A stretch of DNA of 64,000 bases, from the NCBI RefSeq assembly GCF_020410765.1, contig NZ_CP084541.1, forward strand, positions 620,001 through 684,000. Direction: 5' to 3'. This stretch comes from Streptomyces marincola. GTDB taxonomy: Bacteria > Actinomycetota > Actinomycetes > Streptomycetales > Streptomycetaceae. The notes under the pieces were generated by a model. That model was not told the DNA's origin and ran no database searches. It saw nothing but the letters and a program-made list of their open reading frames with translations. Shown piece by piece: positions 8,033-16,947 of the stretch (the stretch's first letter is position 1; every line of letters begins with the position of its first letter). Both the position numbers and the translations under genes were made by a program.

Positions 8033-11000
8033 CTAACGCGCGTTGAAATAGTTGGCTTCGGGGTGGTGAAGGACGAGGGCGTCGGTGGACTGCTCCGGGT
8101 GCAGCTGGAACTCCTCGGACAGGGTCACCCCGATGCGTTCGGAACCGAGCAGTTCGGCGATCTTGGCGCGGTCCTCCAGGTCGGGGCAGGCCGGGTAGCC
8201 GAGGGAGTAGCGGCAGCCCTGGTACTCGGTGCGGAACATGCCGGCCAGCTCGCGCGGGTCGTCGCCCGCGATGCCCAGCTCGGAGCGCACCCGCGCGTGC
8301 CAGTACTCGGCGAGCGCCTCGGCCAGCTGAACGGACAGCCCGTGCAGCTCCAGGTAGTCGCGGTAGGCGTCGGCGGCGAACAGCTCCGCCGTGGCGTCGC
8401 TGACCCGGGGCCCGATGGTGACGGTCTGGAGCGCGACCACGTCGGTCTCGCCCGACTCGGCCGGGCGGAAGAAGTCGGCGAGGCACAGGCGCCGGCCGCG
8501 CCGCTGGCGGGGGAAGGTGAACCGGGTGCGCTCCTTGCCGTCCTCGTCGAGGATGACCAGGTCGTCGCCCTCGGCGTGGCAGGGGAAGTACCCGTAGACG
8601 ACGGCCGCCTGGAGCAGGTTGTCCGTGTGCAGGCGGTCCAGCCAGCCGCGCAGCCGCGGCCTGCCCTCCGTCTCGACCAGTTCGGCGTAGTCGGGCCCCT
8701 CGTCGTCGCGCGCCGCCTTCAGGCCCCACTGGCCCTTGAAGAGGGCGTCGGGGTCGAGCCAGTCCGCGTAGTCCTTGAGCGGGATTCCCTTGACCACGCG
8801 GGTGCCGAGGAACGGCGGGGTGGGCACCGGGACGTCCGTGGCCGTCGCCGACCGGGCCGGCGCCCCGGCGTCCTCCGGCTCGGGCAGCGGGGTCTCGCGC
8901 CGGGGCACGCGGCGCTGCTTCAGCTCCGGCAGGCTCGCACCCGGCACGCCCCGCTTGACGGCGACGAGCGCGTCCATCAGGCGCAGGCCCTCGAAGGCGT
9001 CCCGGGCGTAGCGGACCTCGCCCTCGTAGACCTCGTGCAGGTCCTGTTCGACGTAGGCGCGGGTGAGGGCGGCGCCGCCGAGGATGACGGGGTAGTCGGC
9101 GGCCATGCCGCGCCGGTTCAGCTCCTCCAGGTTCTCCTTCATGATCACGGTGGACTTCACCAGCAGTCCTGACATGCCGATGACGTCGGCGCGGTGCTCG
9201 GTGGCCGCGTCGAGGATCGCGGAGACCGGCTGCTTGATGCCGAGGTTGACGACGTTGTAGCCGTTGTTGGTCAGGATGATGTCCACGAGGTTCTTGCCGA
9301 TGTCGTGCACGTCGCCGCGCACGGTGGCCAGCACGATGGTGCCCTTGCCCTCGTCGTCGGACTTCTCCATGTGCGGTTCGAGGTGCGCGACGGCCGTCTT
9401 CATCACCTCGGCGGACTGGAGGACGAACGGCAGCTGCATCCGGCCGGAGCCGAACAGCTCACCGACCACCTTCATGCCGGCGAGCAGGGTGTCGTTGACG
9501 ATCTCCAGGGCAGGGCGCTCGGCGAGCGCCTCGTCGAGGTCGGCCTCAAGGCCGTTGCGCTCCCCGTCGATGATGCGCCGCTGGAGGCGTTCCTCCAGGG
9601 GCAGGGCGCGCAGTTCCTCCGCCTTGCCCGCCTTCATCGACTTGGTGTCGACGCCCTCGAACAGTTCGAGGAAGCGCTGGAGCGGGTCGTAGCCGGGGCG
9701 GCGCCGGTCGTAGATCAGGTCGAGGGCGACCTCGACGTGCTCCGGCTCGATCCTGGCGATGGGCAGGATCTTGGCCGCGTGCACGATCGCGGAGTCGAGC
9801 CCGGCCCGCACGCACTCGTCGAGGAAGACGGAGTTCAGCACGAGGCGGGCGGCGGGATTGAGGCCGAAGGAGATGTTGGACAGGCCGAGTGTCGTCTGGA
9901 CCGCGGGGTGGCGCCGCTTCAGTTCGCGGATGGCGGCGATGGTGTTGAGCCCGTCCTTGCGGGACTCCTCCTGCCCGGTGCAGATCGTGAACGTCAGGCA
10001 GTCGATGATGATGTCGGACTCGGCGACGCCCCAGTTGCCGGTGAGGTCGGCGATCAGCCGCTCCGCGATGGCGACCTTGTGCTCCGGGGTCCTGGCCTGG
10101 CCCTCCTCGTCGATCGTGAGGGCCATCAGCGCGGCGCCGTGCTCGACCGCGAGCCGGGTGACCCGGGCGAACCGCGAGTCCGGGCCGTCGCCGTCCTCGT
10201 AGTTCACCGAGTTGATCACGGCCCGGCCGCCGAGCTTCTCCAGGCCGGCCTCGATCACGTCCGGCTCGGTCGAGTCAAGGACGATGGGCAGCGTGGAGGC
10301 GGTGGCGAGGCGGCCCGCCAGCTCCTTCATGTCGGCCACACCGTCTCGGCCGACGTAGTCGACGCACAGGTCGAGCAGGTGGGCCCCCTCGCGGATCTGC
10401 TCGCGGGCCAGCTCGACGCAGTCGTCCCAGCGGCCGTCGAGCATCGCCTCGCGGAACTTCTTGGACCCGTTGGCGTTGGTGCGCTCGCCGATGGCGAGGT
10501 AGGAGGTGTCCTGCCGGAAGGGCACCGTCTGGTAGAGCGAGGACGCGCCGGGCTCGGGCCTGGGGTCGCGGACGCCGGGGCGCAGGTCGCGGACCCTCTC
10601 GACGACCTGCCGCAGGTGCTCAGGCGTGGTGCCGCAGCAGCCGCCGACCAGGGAGAGGCCGAACTCCGCGATGAACGACTCGTGCGCGTCCGCCAGTTCC
10701 GCGGGGCCGAGCGGGTAGTGCGCGCCGTCCTTGCCGAGCACGGGAAGCCCGGCGTTGGGCATGCACGACAGGGCCACCCCCGCGTGCCGCGCCAGGTGGC
10801 GCAGGTGCTCGCTCATCTCCGCGGGCCCGGTGGCGCAGTTCAGGCCGATCATGTCGATGCCGAGCGGTTCGAGCGCGGTCAGGGCGGCGCCGATCTCGGA
10901 GCCGAGGAGCATGGTGCCGGTGGTCTCCACGGTGACCTGCACCAGTAGCGGCAGGTCGGCGCCGGCCGCGGTGAGCGCGCGCCGGGCGCCGAGCACGGCG

Positions 11001-11545
11001 GCCTTGGTCTGGAGCAGGTCCTGGCTGGTCTCCACGAGCAGCGCGTCCGCGCCCCCGTCGATCAAGCCCTCGGCGTTGCGCTGGTAGGCGTCGCGCAGCG
11101 CGCCGTAGGTGACGTGCCCGAGGGTCGGCAGCTTGGTGCCGGGCCCGATCGAGCCGAGCACCCAGCGCATCCTGCCGTCACGCGCGGTGAACTCGTCCGC
11201 GCTCTCGCGGGCCACCCTGGCCCCGGCGGCCGACAGTTCGAAGACGCGGTCGGCGATCTCGTACTCGCCGAGGGCGGCGAGGTTGGCGCCGAAGGTGTTG
11301 GTCTCCACGCAGTCCACACCGGCCTCGAAGTACGCCTGGTGGACGGTGCGGACGATGTCGGGCCGGGTGACGTTGAGCACCTCGTTGCAGCCTTCGAGCT
11401 GCTGGAAGTCCTCAAGCGAGGGGTCCTGCGCCTGGAGCATGGTCCCCATGCCTCCGTCGGCGACCACGACGCGGGAGGCGAACGCCTCCCTGAGCGCGGC
11501 GACCCGGTCGGGGCTCTGGGCGAGGGACGGACTGGCAGAGGCCAT
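8033..11545 (-). CDS. metH: Cobalamin-dependent methionine synthase
   Basis: Transfers a methyl group from 5-methyltetrahydrofolate to homocysteine via methylcobalamin. At 1170 residues it carries the full set of modules. First is the Hcy-binding/zinc domain (GGMGTMLQAQD at the start, paired Cys in GGCCGTTPEHL). Next are the pterin-binding domain (AIGERTNANGSKKF), the B12 cap and B12-binding domain with DVHDIGKN, and a C-terminal AdoMet activation domain (YRSLGYPACPDL-type signature). I chose ATG 11545, preceded by GGGAG; the open frame extends about 119 codons further upstream without family similarity. I saw no B12 or SAM riboswitch in the roughly 200 bases upstream. Confidence 0.96.
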   Translation of the reverse strand: MASASPSLAQSPDRVAALREAFASRVVVADGGMGTMLQAQDPSLEDFQQLEGCNEVLNVTRPDIVRTVHQAYFEAGVDCVETNTFGANLAALGEYEIADRVFELSAAGARVARESADEFTARDGRMRWVLGSIGPGTKLPTLGHVTYGALRDAYQRNAEGLIDGGADALLVETSQDLLQTKAAVLGARRALTAAGADLPLLVQVTVETTGTMLLGSEIGAALTALEPLGIDMIGLNCATGPAEMSEHLRHLARHAGVALSCMPNAGLPVLGKDGAHYPLGPAELADAHESFIAEFGLSLVGGCCGTTPEHLRQVVERVRDLRPGVRDPRPEPGASSLYQTVPFRQDTSYLAIGERTNANGSKKFREAMLDGRWDDCVELAREQIREGAHLLDLCVDYVGRDGVADMKELAGRLATASTLPIVLDSTEPDVIEAGLEKLGGRAVINSVNYEDGDGPDSRFARVTRLAVEHGAALMALTIDEEGQARTPEHKVAIAERLIADLTGNWGVAESDIIIDCLTFTICTGQEESRKDGLNTIAAIRELKRRHPAVQTTLGLSNISFGLNPAARLVLNSVFLDECVRAGLDSAIVHAAKILPIARIEPEHVEVALDLIYDRRRPGYDPLQRFLELFEGVDTKSMKAGKAEELRALPLEERLQRRIIDGERNGLEADLDEALAERPALEIVNDTLLAGMKVVGELFGSGRMQLPFVLQSAEVMKTAVAHLEPHMEKSDDEGKGTIVLATVRGDVHDIGKNLVDIILTNNGYNVVNLGIKQPVSAILDAATEHRADVIGMSGLLVKSTVIMKENLEELNRRGMAADYPVILGGAALTRAYVEQDLHEVYEGEVRYARDAFEGLRLMDALVAVKRGVPGASLPELKQRRVPRRETPLPEPEDAGAPARSATATDVPVPTPPFLGTRVVKGIPLKDYADWLDPDALFKGQWGLKAARDDEGPDYAELVETEGRPRLRGWLDRLHTDNLLQAAVVYGYFPCHAEGDDLVILDEDGKERTRFTFPRQRRGRRLCLADFFRPAESGETDVVALQTVTIGPRVSDATAELFAADAYRDYLELHGLSVQLAEALAEYWHARVRSELGIAGDDPRELAGMFRTEYQGCRYSLGYPACPDLEDRAKIAELLGSERIGVTLSEEFQLHPEQSTDALVLHHPEANYFNAR

Positions 11546-11609
11546 GGAAGTGCTCCCTGGGATGCGACGGCTGTCGGCTATGCGGCTCCGTGACGGAGCG
11601 CACCGATTC

Positions 11610-11670
11610 AGCCTAACGGCCAGGGCCTCACATGTGGGAGACGCCGTGGGCCACGCCGCCGCCGTAGACT
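11610..11670. promoter_or_regulatory. Divergent promoter region for metH and gylR
   Basis: TAGACT at 11665-11670 (plus strand) fits a Streptomyces vegetative -10 box for gylR. The reverse complement of 11610-11615 is TAGGCT, a similar -10 box for metH. No convincing -35 boxes were found for either, so start sites are inferred only. Confidence 0.35.
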
Positions 11671-11707
11671 CAATTCGCCCCCGAGGGCTATCGGCATGGC
11701 CCGCTGT

Positions 11708-11725
11708 TGTTCGACAATGCCGAAC
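11708..11725. promoter_or_regulatory. GylR operator, autoregulatory site
   Basis: TGTTCGACAATGCCGAAC is the core of a 25-bp imperfect palindrome (11705-11729) located between the gylR -10 candidate and the gylR start. Sixteen of its 18 bases recur, on the opposite strand, just upstream of glpF (12606-12623). IclR-family proteins bind such palindromes, and GylR of S. coelicolor is known to control both its own gene and the glycerol operon. Confidence 0.7.
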
Positions 11726-11762
11726 GACAGCCGGGAAGGATCGTGAACGAGGAGGCGGCCCC

Positions 11763-12527
11763 ATGGCCCGCACCATCCAGTCCCTGGAGCGCGCCGCGGC
11801 GGTCCTCCGCCTGCTCGCCGGGGGCGAGCGCCGCCTGGGCCTCTCGGACATCGCCTCCGCCATCGGGCTGGCGAAGGCCACCACGCACGGCCTGCTCCGC
11901 ACGCTCCAGCAGGAGGGCTTCGTCGAGCAGGACCCGGTGTCGGGCCGCTACCAGCTCGGCGCGGAGCTGCTGCGCCTGGGCAACAGCTACCTGGACGTCC
12001 ACGAGCTGCGGGCGCGCGCCCTGGTGTGGACCGACGACCTGGCGCGCGCGAGCGGCGAGAGCGCCTACCTCGGCGTGCTGCACCAGCGGGGCGTGCTGAT
12101 CGTCCACCACGTCTTCCGCCCCGACGACAGCCGGCAGGTGCTCGAAGTGGGCGCGATGCAGCCCCTGCACAGCACGGCGCTCGGCAAGGTGCTCGCCGCC
12201 TACGACCCGGTCGCGCACAACGAGGCGCTCGAAGGCGACTTCGCGCCGATCACGGAGCAGACCGTGACCGACCCGGCGGCGTTCGAACGCGACCTGGAGC
12301 GGGTCAGGTCACGCGGATGGGCGAGTGAGGCCGGGGAGACCTGGGAAGGCGTGGCATCGATCGCCGCGCCGATCATGGACCGCCGCCGGATGCCCGTCGG
12401 AGCCGTGGGGATCACGGGTGCCGAGGAGCGCGTGTGCCCGGACGGCGCGCTGAGCCCGCGGCTGATCGCCGCGGTGCGGGACTGCGCGCGGGCCGTGTCG
12501 CGCGATCTCGGAGCCGGGCGTTTCTAG
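11763..12527 (+). CDS. gylR: IclR-family glycerol operon repressor GylR
   Basis: 254-residue transcriptional regulator. The N-terminal winged helix-turn-helix (RAAAVLRLLAGGERRLGLSD to LLRTLQQEGFVEQD, residues 8-65) is typical of the IclR family. The C-terminal effector domain contains the conserved LHSTALGKVLAA and AAPIMD segments. It lies directly upstream of glpF-glpK-glpD, the same layout as the S. coelicolor gyl operon. There GylR represses the operon and is relieved by glycerol 3-phosphate. Start ATG 11763 follows GAGGAGGCGGCC. Two matching operators (11708 and 12606) support autoregulation and control of glpF. Confidence 0.92.
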   Translation: MARTIQSLERAAAVLRLLAGGERRLGLSDIASAIGLAKATTHGLLRTLQQEGFVEQDPVSGRYQLGAELLRLGNSYLDVHELRARALVWTDDLARASGESAYLGVLHQRGVLIVHHVFRPDDSRQVLEVGAMQPLHSTALGKVLAAYDPVAHNEALEGDFAPITEQTVTDPAAFERDLERVRSRGWASEAGETWEGVASIAAPIMDRRRMPVGAVGITGAEERVCPDGALSPRLIAAVRDCARAVSRDLGAGRF

Positions 12528-12566
12528 GACAATACGGAAATCAGAGAGTTTTCAGCCGCGCACCCC

Positions 12567-12595
12567 TTGACGGCAGCCCGTGCGGGGAGAAAACT
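12567..12595 (+). promoter_or_regulatory. Candidate glpF promoter
   Basis: TTGACG (12567-12572), a 17-base spacer and AAAACT (12590-12595) resemble a vegetative promoter, although the -10 is weak. The GylR-like operator begins only 11 bases further on, so bound repressor would cover the transcription start. Confidence 0.4.
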
Positions 12596-12605
12596 CCCGT
12601 TCGAT

Positions 12606-12623
12606 GGTCGACATTGTCGAACA
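12606..12623. promoter_or_regulatory. GylR operator in front of glpF
   Basis: GGTCGACATTGTCGAACA. Read on the minus strand it is TGTTCGACAATGTCGACC, matching the site upstream of gylR at 16 of 18 positions. It sits immediately downstream of the glpF promoter candidate. Confidence 0.7.
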
Positions 12624-12674
12624 GTGGACGGAAGTCGGCCAGGTACCCCTGGACGAAGGACAAAGGAGTCGCGG

Positions 12675-13487
12675 GTGTCCAGTTCCGACATCTTCTTCGG
12701 TGAGCTGCTCGGCACCGCCGTACTGATCCTGCTCGGCTGCGGTGTGGTCGCGGGCAACGTGCTGCGGAAGTCGAAGTCGTTCGACGCCGGATGGCTGGCG
12801 ATCACCTTCGGGTGGGGCATCGGCGTGCTCTCCGGCTTCTACGTCTCCACCCAGCTCTCCGGTGCCCACCTCAACCCGGCCGTCACCCTCGGCATCGCGA
12901 TCGACAGCGGCGAGTGGAACGACGTTCCCACCTACGTCGCCGGCCAGCTGGTCGGCGCCATGCTCGGCGCCACGCTGGTGTGGCTCGCGTACTACGGCCA
13001 CTTCCTGGCCCACCTGGAGCACCGCGAGGTCGTCGGCGGCTCCAGGACGCCGGGACCGAAGGCGTTCGACGCGGGCGCGGACCGCGAGGAGCGGCGGGAG
13101 CCGACGCGCGACGAGCCAGGACCCGTGCTCGGCGTGTTCGCCACCGCCCCCGAGATCCGCAACAGCGTGCAGAACGTCGCCACCGAGATCATCGGCACCG
13201 CCGTGCTGGTCCTGCTCGTCCTCGGCATCGGCCTGAACGACGGGCTGACCGTCTCCGGCACCGGCGGACTCATGGTCGCCCTGGTCGTGGTCGGCATCGG
13301 CCTCTCGCTCGGCGGCCCCACCGGCTACGCGATCAACCCCGCCCGCGACCTGGGGCCCCGCCTGGTCCACGCCCTGCTGCCGCTGCCCAACAAGGGCAGC
13401 TCCGACTGGGGCTACGCCTGGGTGCCGATCGTGGGCCCGCTGGTCGGCGCGGCGCTCGCGGCGGGCATCCACGGCCTGCTCTTCTGA
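12675..13487 (+). CDS. glpF: Glycerol uptake facilitator (aquaglyceroporin)
   Basis: Passive glycerol channel of the MIP family, 270 residues with six hydrophobic segments. Both half-helix NPA motifs are present: HLNPAVTLG in the first half and YAINPARDLG in the second. The Asp after NPAR and the small residues in the second half mark glycerol rather than strict water channels. A charged loop of about 40 residues between TM3 and TM4 is longer than in the E. coli protein. The GTG start at 12675 has AAAGGAG six bases upstream. It is first gene of the glpF-glpK-glpD operon. Confidence 0.95.
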   Translation: MSSSDIFFGELLGTAVLILLGCGVVAGNVLRKSKSFDAGWLAITFGWGIGVLSGFYVSTQLSGAHLNPAVTLGIAIDSGEWNDVPTYVAGQLVGAMLGATLVWLAYYGHFLAHLEHREVVGGSRTPGPKAFDAGADREERREPTRDEPGPVLGVFATAPEIRNSVQNVATEIIGTAVLVLLVLGIGLNDGLTVSGTGGLMVALVVVGIGLSLGGPTGYAINPARDLGPRLVHALLPLPNKGSSDWGYAWVPIVGPLVGAALAAGIHGLLF

Positions 13488-13581
13488 GATGCGCCGCACC
13501 GCGCCCGGCCCGCACCCGTCCGCAGCCCGACCAGCCGCCACAACCGCCGACGCCGACGACACGACGACGAGGAGCCGCGTT

Positions 13582-15126
13582 ATGACCGACGCACACGAGG
13601 CAGACACCGAGGGCACGCCCCGCGAGTACATCGCCGCCATCGACCAGGGCACCACCTCAAGCCGTTGCATCGTGTTCGACCGGGACGGGCGCGTCGTCTC
13701 GGTCGACCAGAAGGAGCACGAGCAGATCTTCCCCAGGCCCGGCTGGGTCGAGCACGACGCCGCCGAGATCTGGACCAACGTCCAGGAAGTGGTCGCCGGC
13801 GCCCTGGCCAAGGCCCGCATCGCCAAGGAGCAGGTCAAGGCGATCGGCATCACCAACCAGCGCGAGACGACCCTGCTGTGGGACCGGAACACCGGTGAGC
13901 CCGTGCACAACGCCATCGTCTGGCAGGACACCCGCACCGACGCGCTGTGCCGCGAACTCGGCCGCAACGTCGGGCAGGACCGCTTCCGCCGCGACACCGG
14001 GCTGCCGCTCGCCTCCTACTTCGCCGGTCCCAAGATCCGCTGGCTGCTCGACAACGTCGAGGGCCTGAAGGAGCGGGCGGAGCGCGGCGAGATCATGTTC
14101 GGCACGATGGACTCCTGGGTCATCTGGAACCTCACCGGGGGCACCGACGGCGGCGTCCACGTCACCGACGTCACCAACGCGTCGCGGACGCTGCTGATGG
14201 GCCTGCGCTCCCTCCAGTGGGACGAGAAGATCTGCGCCTCCATCGGCGTCCCCACCTCCCTGCTCCCCGAGATCCGCTCCTCGGCCGAAGTGTTCGGCAC
14301 CGCCAAGGGCGGCGCCCTCGACGGCGTGCCGGTCGCCTCCGCCCTCGGCGACCAGCAGGCCGCGCTGTTCGGGCAGACCTGCTTCTCCGTCGGCGAGGGC
14401 AAGTCCACCTACGGCACCGGAACGTTCCTGCTGATGAACACCGGCACCAGGGCCATCAACTCCTACGCGGGCCTGGTCACCACCGTCGGCTACCGCATCG
14501 GCGACCAGGACCCGGTGTACGCGCTTGAGGGCTCCATCGCCGTCACCGGCGCGCTCGTGCAGTGGATGCGCGACCAGATGGGCCTGATCAACAGCGCGGC
14601 CGAGATCGAGACCCTGGCCAGGTCCGTGGAGGACAACGGCGGCGCCTACTTCGTGCCCGCGTTCTCGGGCCTGTTCGCCCCCTACTGGCGCTCCGACGCG
14701 CGCGGTGTCATCACCGGGCTGACCCGCTACGTCACCAAGGCGCACATCGCCAGGGCCGTTCTTGAGGCCACCGCCTGGCAGACGCGCGAGATCGTCGACG
14801 CCATGAAGAAGGACTCCGGCATGGAGCTGACCACCCTCAAGGTGGACGGCGGCATGACCTCCAACAACCTGCTCATGCAGAACATCGCGGACTTCCTCGA
14901 CGCACCCGTGGTGCGGCCGATGGTCTCCGAGACCACCTGCCTGGGCGCCGCGTACGCGGCCGGCCTGGCCGTGGGCTTCTGGAACGACGTGGAGGACCTG
15001 CGCGCCAACTGGCGCCGGGCCGCCGAGTGGACCCCGCAGATGGACGCGGCCGAACGCGACCGCGCCTACAAGTACTGGCTCAAGGCCGTGCAACGGACCA
15101 TGGGCTGGCTCGACGAGGAGAGCTGA
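13582..15126 (+). CDS. glpK: Glycerol kinase
   Basis: ATP-dependent phosphorylation of glycerol to sn-glycerol 3-phosphate, trapping the substrate that enters via GlpF. The 514-residue FGGY-family protein opens with AAIDQGTTSSRCIVFD (phosphate-binding loop). It shows GITNQRETT, WQDTRT, the SYFAGPK segment and the GALGDQQ/TYGTG region, ending with the C-terminal ATP-binding DGGMTSNNLLMQ. Start ATG 13582 lies after GAGGAG. It is 94 bases downstream of glpF and only 5 bases upstream of glpD. Confidence 0.97.
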   Translation: MTDAHEADTEGTPREYIAAIDQGTTSSRCIVFDRDGRVVSVDQKEHEQIFPRPGWVEHDAAEIWTNVQEVVAGALAKARIAKEQVKAIGITNQRETTLLWDRNTGEPVHNAIVWQDTRTDALCRELGRNVGQDRFRRDTGLPLASYFAGPKIRWLLDNVEGLKERAERGEIMFGTMDSWVIWNLTGGTDGGVHVTDVTNASRTLLMGLRSLQWDEKICASIGVPTSLLPEIRSSAEVFGTAKGGALDGVPVASALGDQQAALFGQTCFSVGEGKSTYGTGTFLLMNTGTRAINSYAGLVTTVGYRIGDQDPVYALEGSIAVTGALVQWMRDQMGLINSAAEIETLARSVEDNGGAYFVPAFSGLFAPYWRSDARGVITGLTRYVTKAHIARAVLEATAWQTREIVDAMKKDSGMELTTLKVDGGMTSNNLLMQNIADFLDAPVVRPMVSETTCLGAAYAAGLAVGFWNDVEDLRANWRRAAEWTPQMDAAERDRAYKYWLKAVQRTMGWLDEES

Positions 15127-15131
15127 GAGCG

Positions 15132-16721
15132 ATGAACAACCCGTACCCGACTGCCGCAGCCGGCGCCTCGACCGCGGCGGAACGACGCACCGAGACCAGG
15201 GACCGACTCGCCGCGAGCGATTACGACCTGCTGGTCGTCGGCGGCGGCATCCTGGGCACCTCCGTCGCCTGGCACGCCGCCCAGTCGGGGCTGCGGGTCG
15301 CCATGGTGGACGCCGGCGACTTCGCCGGCGCCACCTCGTCCGCCTCGTCGAAGCTGGTCCACGGCGGGCTCCGGTACCTCCAGACCGGCGCGGTCCGGCT
15401 GGTCGCGGAGAACCACCACGAACGCCGCGTGCTGTCCCGCGACGTCGCGCCGCACCTGGTCAACCCGCTCACCTTCCACCTGCCGGTGTACCGGGGCGGC
15501 CCGCACGGCGCGGCGAAGCTGGGCGCCGGCGTGTTCGCGTACTCGGCGCTCTCCGCGTTCGGCGACGGCGTGGGCCGCGTCATCTCGCCCGCGCGGGCCG
15601 CCGCGGTCAATCCGGCGCTGCGCACGGAGAACCTCAAGGCCGTCGCCGTCTACCACGACCACCAGATGAACGACGCGCGCGTGGCCGTCATGACCGTGCG
15701 GGCCGCGGTCGCCTCGGGCGCCACGGTGCTCAACCACGCCGAGGTGACAGGACTGCGCTTCACCCGCGGCCGGGTCACGGGCGCCGACGTGCGCGACCGG
15801 CTCGACGGCACCGAGTTCGGCGTCTCCGCCCGGCTGGTGCTGAACGCCTCAGGACCCTGGGTCGACCACCTCAGGCGCATGGAGAACCCGGCCGCGGAGC
15901 CCAGCGTCCGGCTCTCCAAGGGCGCCCACGTCGTGCTGCGCAGGACCGTGCCGTGGCGGGCCGCGATGGCCACGCCGGTGGACAAGTTCCGCATCACCTT
16001 CGCGCTGCCCTGGGAGGACCAGCTGCTCCTGGGCACCACGGACGAGCCCTACGAGGGCGACCCGGGAGAGGTGCGCGCCACCGAGGGCGACATCGCGCAG
16101 ATCCTCGACGAGGCCGCGCTGGCCGTCCGCGGCGAACACCTCTCCCGTTCGCTGCTCACCTACGCCTTCGCCGGGCTGCGCGTGCTGCCCGCGGGCCCCG
16201 GCGGCGTGGCCTCGGCGCGGCGCGAGACCGTCGTCTCCGAGGGCAGCGGCGGCATGCTGTCCGTCGCCGGGGGCAAGTGGACCACCTACCGGCACATCGG
16301 ACGGACGGTGCTGGACAAGCTCGCCAAGCTGCCCGGCTCCCCGGTGGCCGAGGACATGGCGCCCGTCGGGGACCTGGTGCGGCGCGTGCCGCTGCCCGGC
16401 GTCGCGAACCCGAACGCCGTGGCCCACCGGCTGCTGGCCGACCCGGCCACCGATCTGAGCCAGGACACCGTGCGCCACCTGGCCACCCACTACGGCGCGC
16501 TCGCCTTCGAGATCGCCGACCTCGCCCGGCGCGACCCGGCGCTCGGCGAACGCATCCACCCGGAAGGGCCCGAGATCTGGGCGCAGGTGGTCTACGCGAG
16601 GGACCGCGAGTGGGCCGCGACCGCGGACGACGTGCTGCGCCGGCGCACCACGCTGACCGTGCGCGGACTCGACACCGAGGAGGTGCGGGCCCGCGTCGCG
16701 GACCTGCTGCGCCAGGACTGA
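15132..16721 (+). CDS. glpD: Glycerol-3-phosphate dehydrogenase, FAD-dependent
   Basis: Oxidises sn-glycerol 3-phosphate to dihydroxyacetone phosphate, passing electrons to the quinone pool at the membrane. It has 529 residues. The N-terminal FAD-binding Rossmann motif is LLVVGGGILGTSVAWHAA, followed by the family signature SSASSKLVHGGLRYLQ. Later comes the GGKWTTYRHI region and a helical C-terminal domain. It completes the glycerol operon, starting 5 bases after the glpK stop with GAGAG as ribosome site. Confidence 0.96.
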   Translation: MNNPYPTAAAGASTAAERRTETRDRLAASDYDLLVVGGGILGTSVAWHAAQSGLRVAMVDAGDFAGATSSASSKLVHGGLRYLQTGAVRLVAENHHERRVLSRDVAPHLVNPLTFHLPVYRGGPHGAAKLGAGVFAYSALSAFGDGVGRVISPARAAAVNPALRTENLKAVAVYHDHQMNDARVAVMTVRAAVASGATVLNHAEVTGLRFTRGRVTGADVRDRLDGTEFGVSARLVLNASGPWVDHLRRMENPAAEPSVRLSKGAHVVLRRTVPWRAAMATPVDKFRITFALPWEDQLLLGTTDEPYEGDPGEVRATEGDIAQILDEAALAVRGEHLSRSLLTYAFAGLRVLPAGPGGVASARRETVVSEGSGGMLSVAGGKWTTYRHIGRTVLDKLAKLPGSPVAEDMAPVGDLVRRVPLPGVANPNAVAHRLLADPATDLSQDTVRHLATHYGALAFEIADLARRDPALGERIHPEGPEIWAQVVYARDREWAATADDVLRRRTTLTVRGLDTEEVRARVADLLRQD

Positions 16722-16771
16722 CGGCCACGGGCCCCCCGTCCGACGCCTCGCCCGCGCCCGAGCCCCTGGCC

Positions 16772-16806
16772 GGCCGTTCCCCCGCCGCCGGCACCGGGGA
16801 ACGGCC
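16772..16806 (+). terminator. Terminator hairpin after glpD
   Basis: An 11-bp perfect stem (16772-16782 with 16796-16806) lies 50 bases after glpD and ends the glycerol operon. Confidence 0.55.
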
Positions 16807-16947
16807 CGGGACCAGGGGACCGTTCCCCCGCGCGTGCGTACGAGGACTCCGGGCTGGGCACGGTCACGCCGTAGGCTGGGGCCGCACGGAACACTTACGG
16901 CAGCCGGGCCGGGACCACCTCCCCGCCCCGGCGGGAGGAGGCGCTGG

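Noticed and set aside
11546..11762. B12 or SAM riboswitch upstream of metH
   Set aside because: I found no B12-box-like or SAM-aptamer core in the region; only promoter boxes and the GylR-type palindrome are visible.
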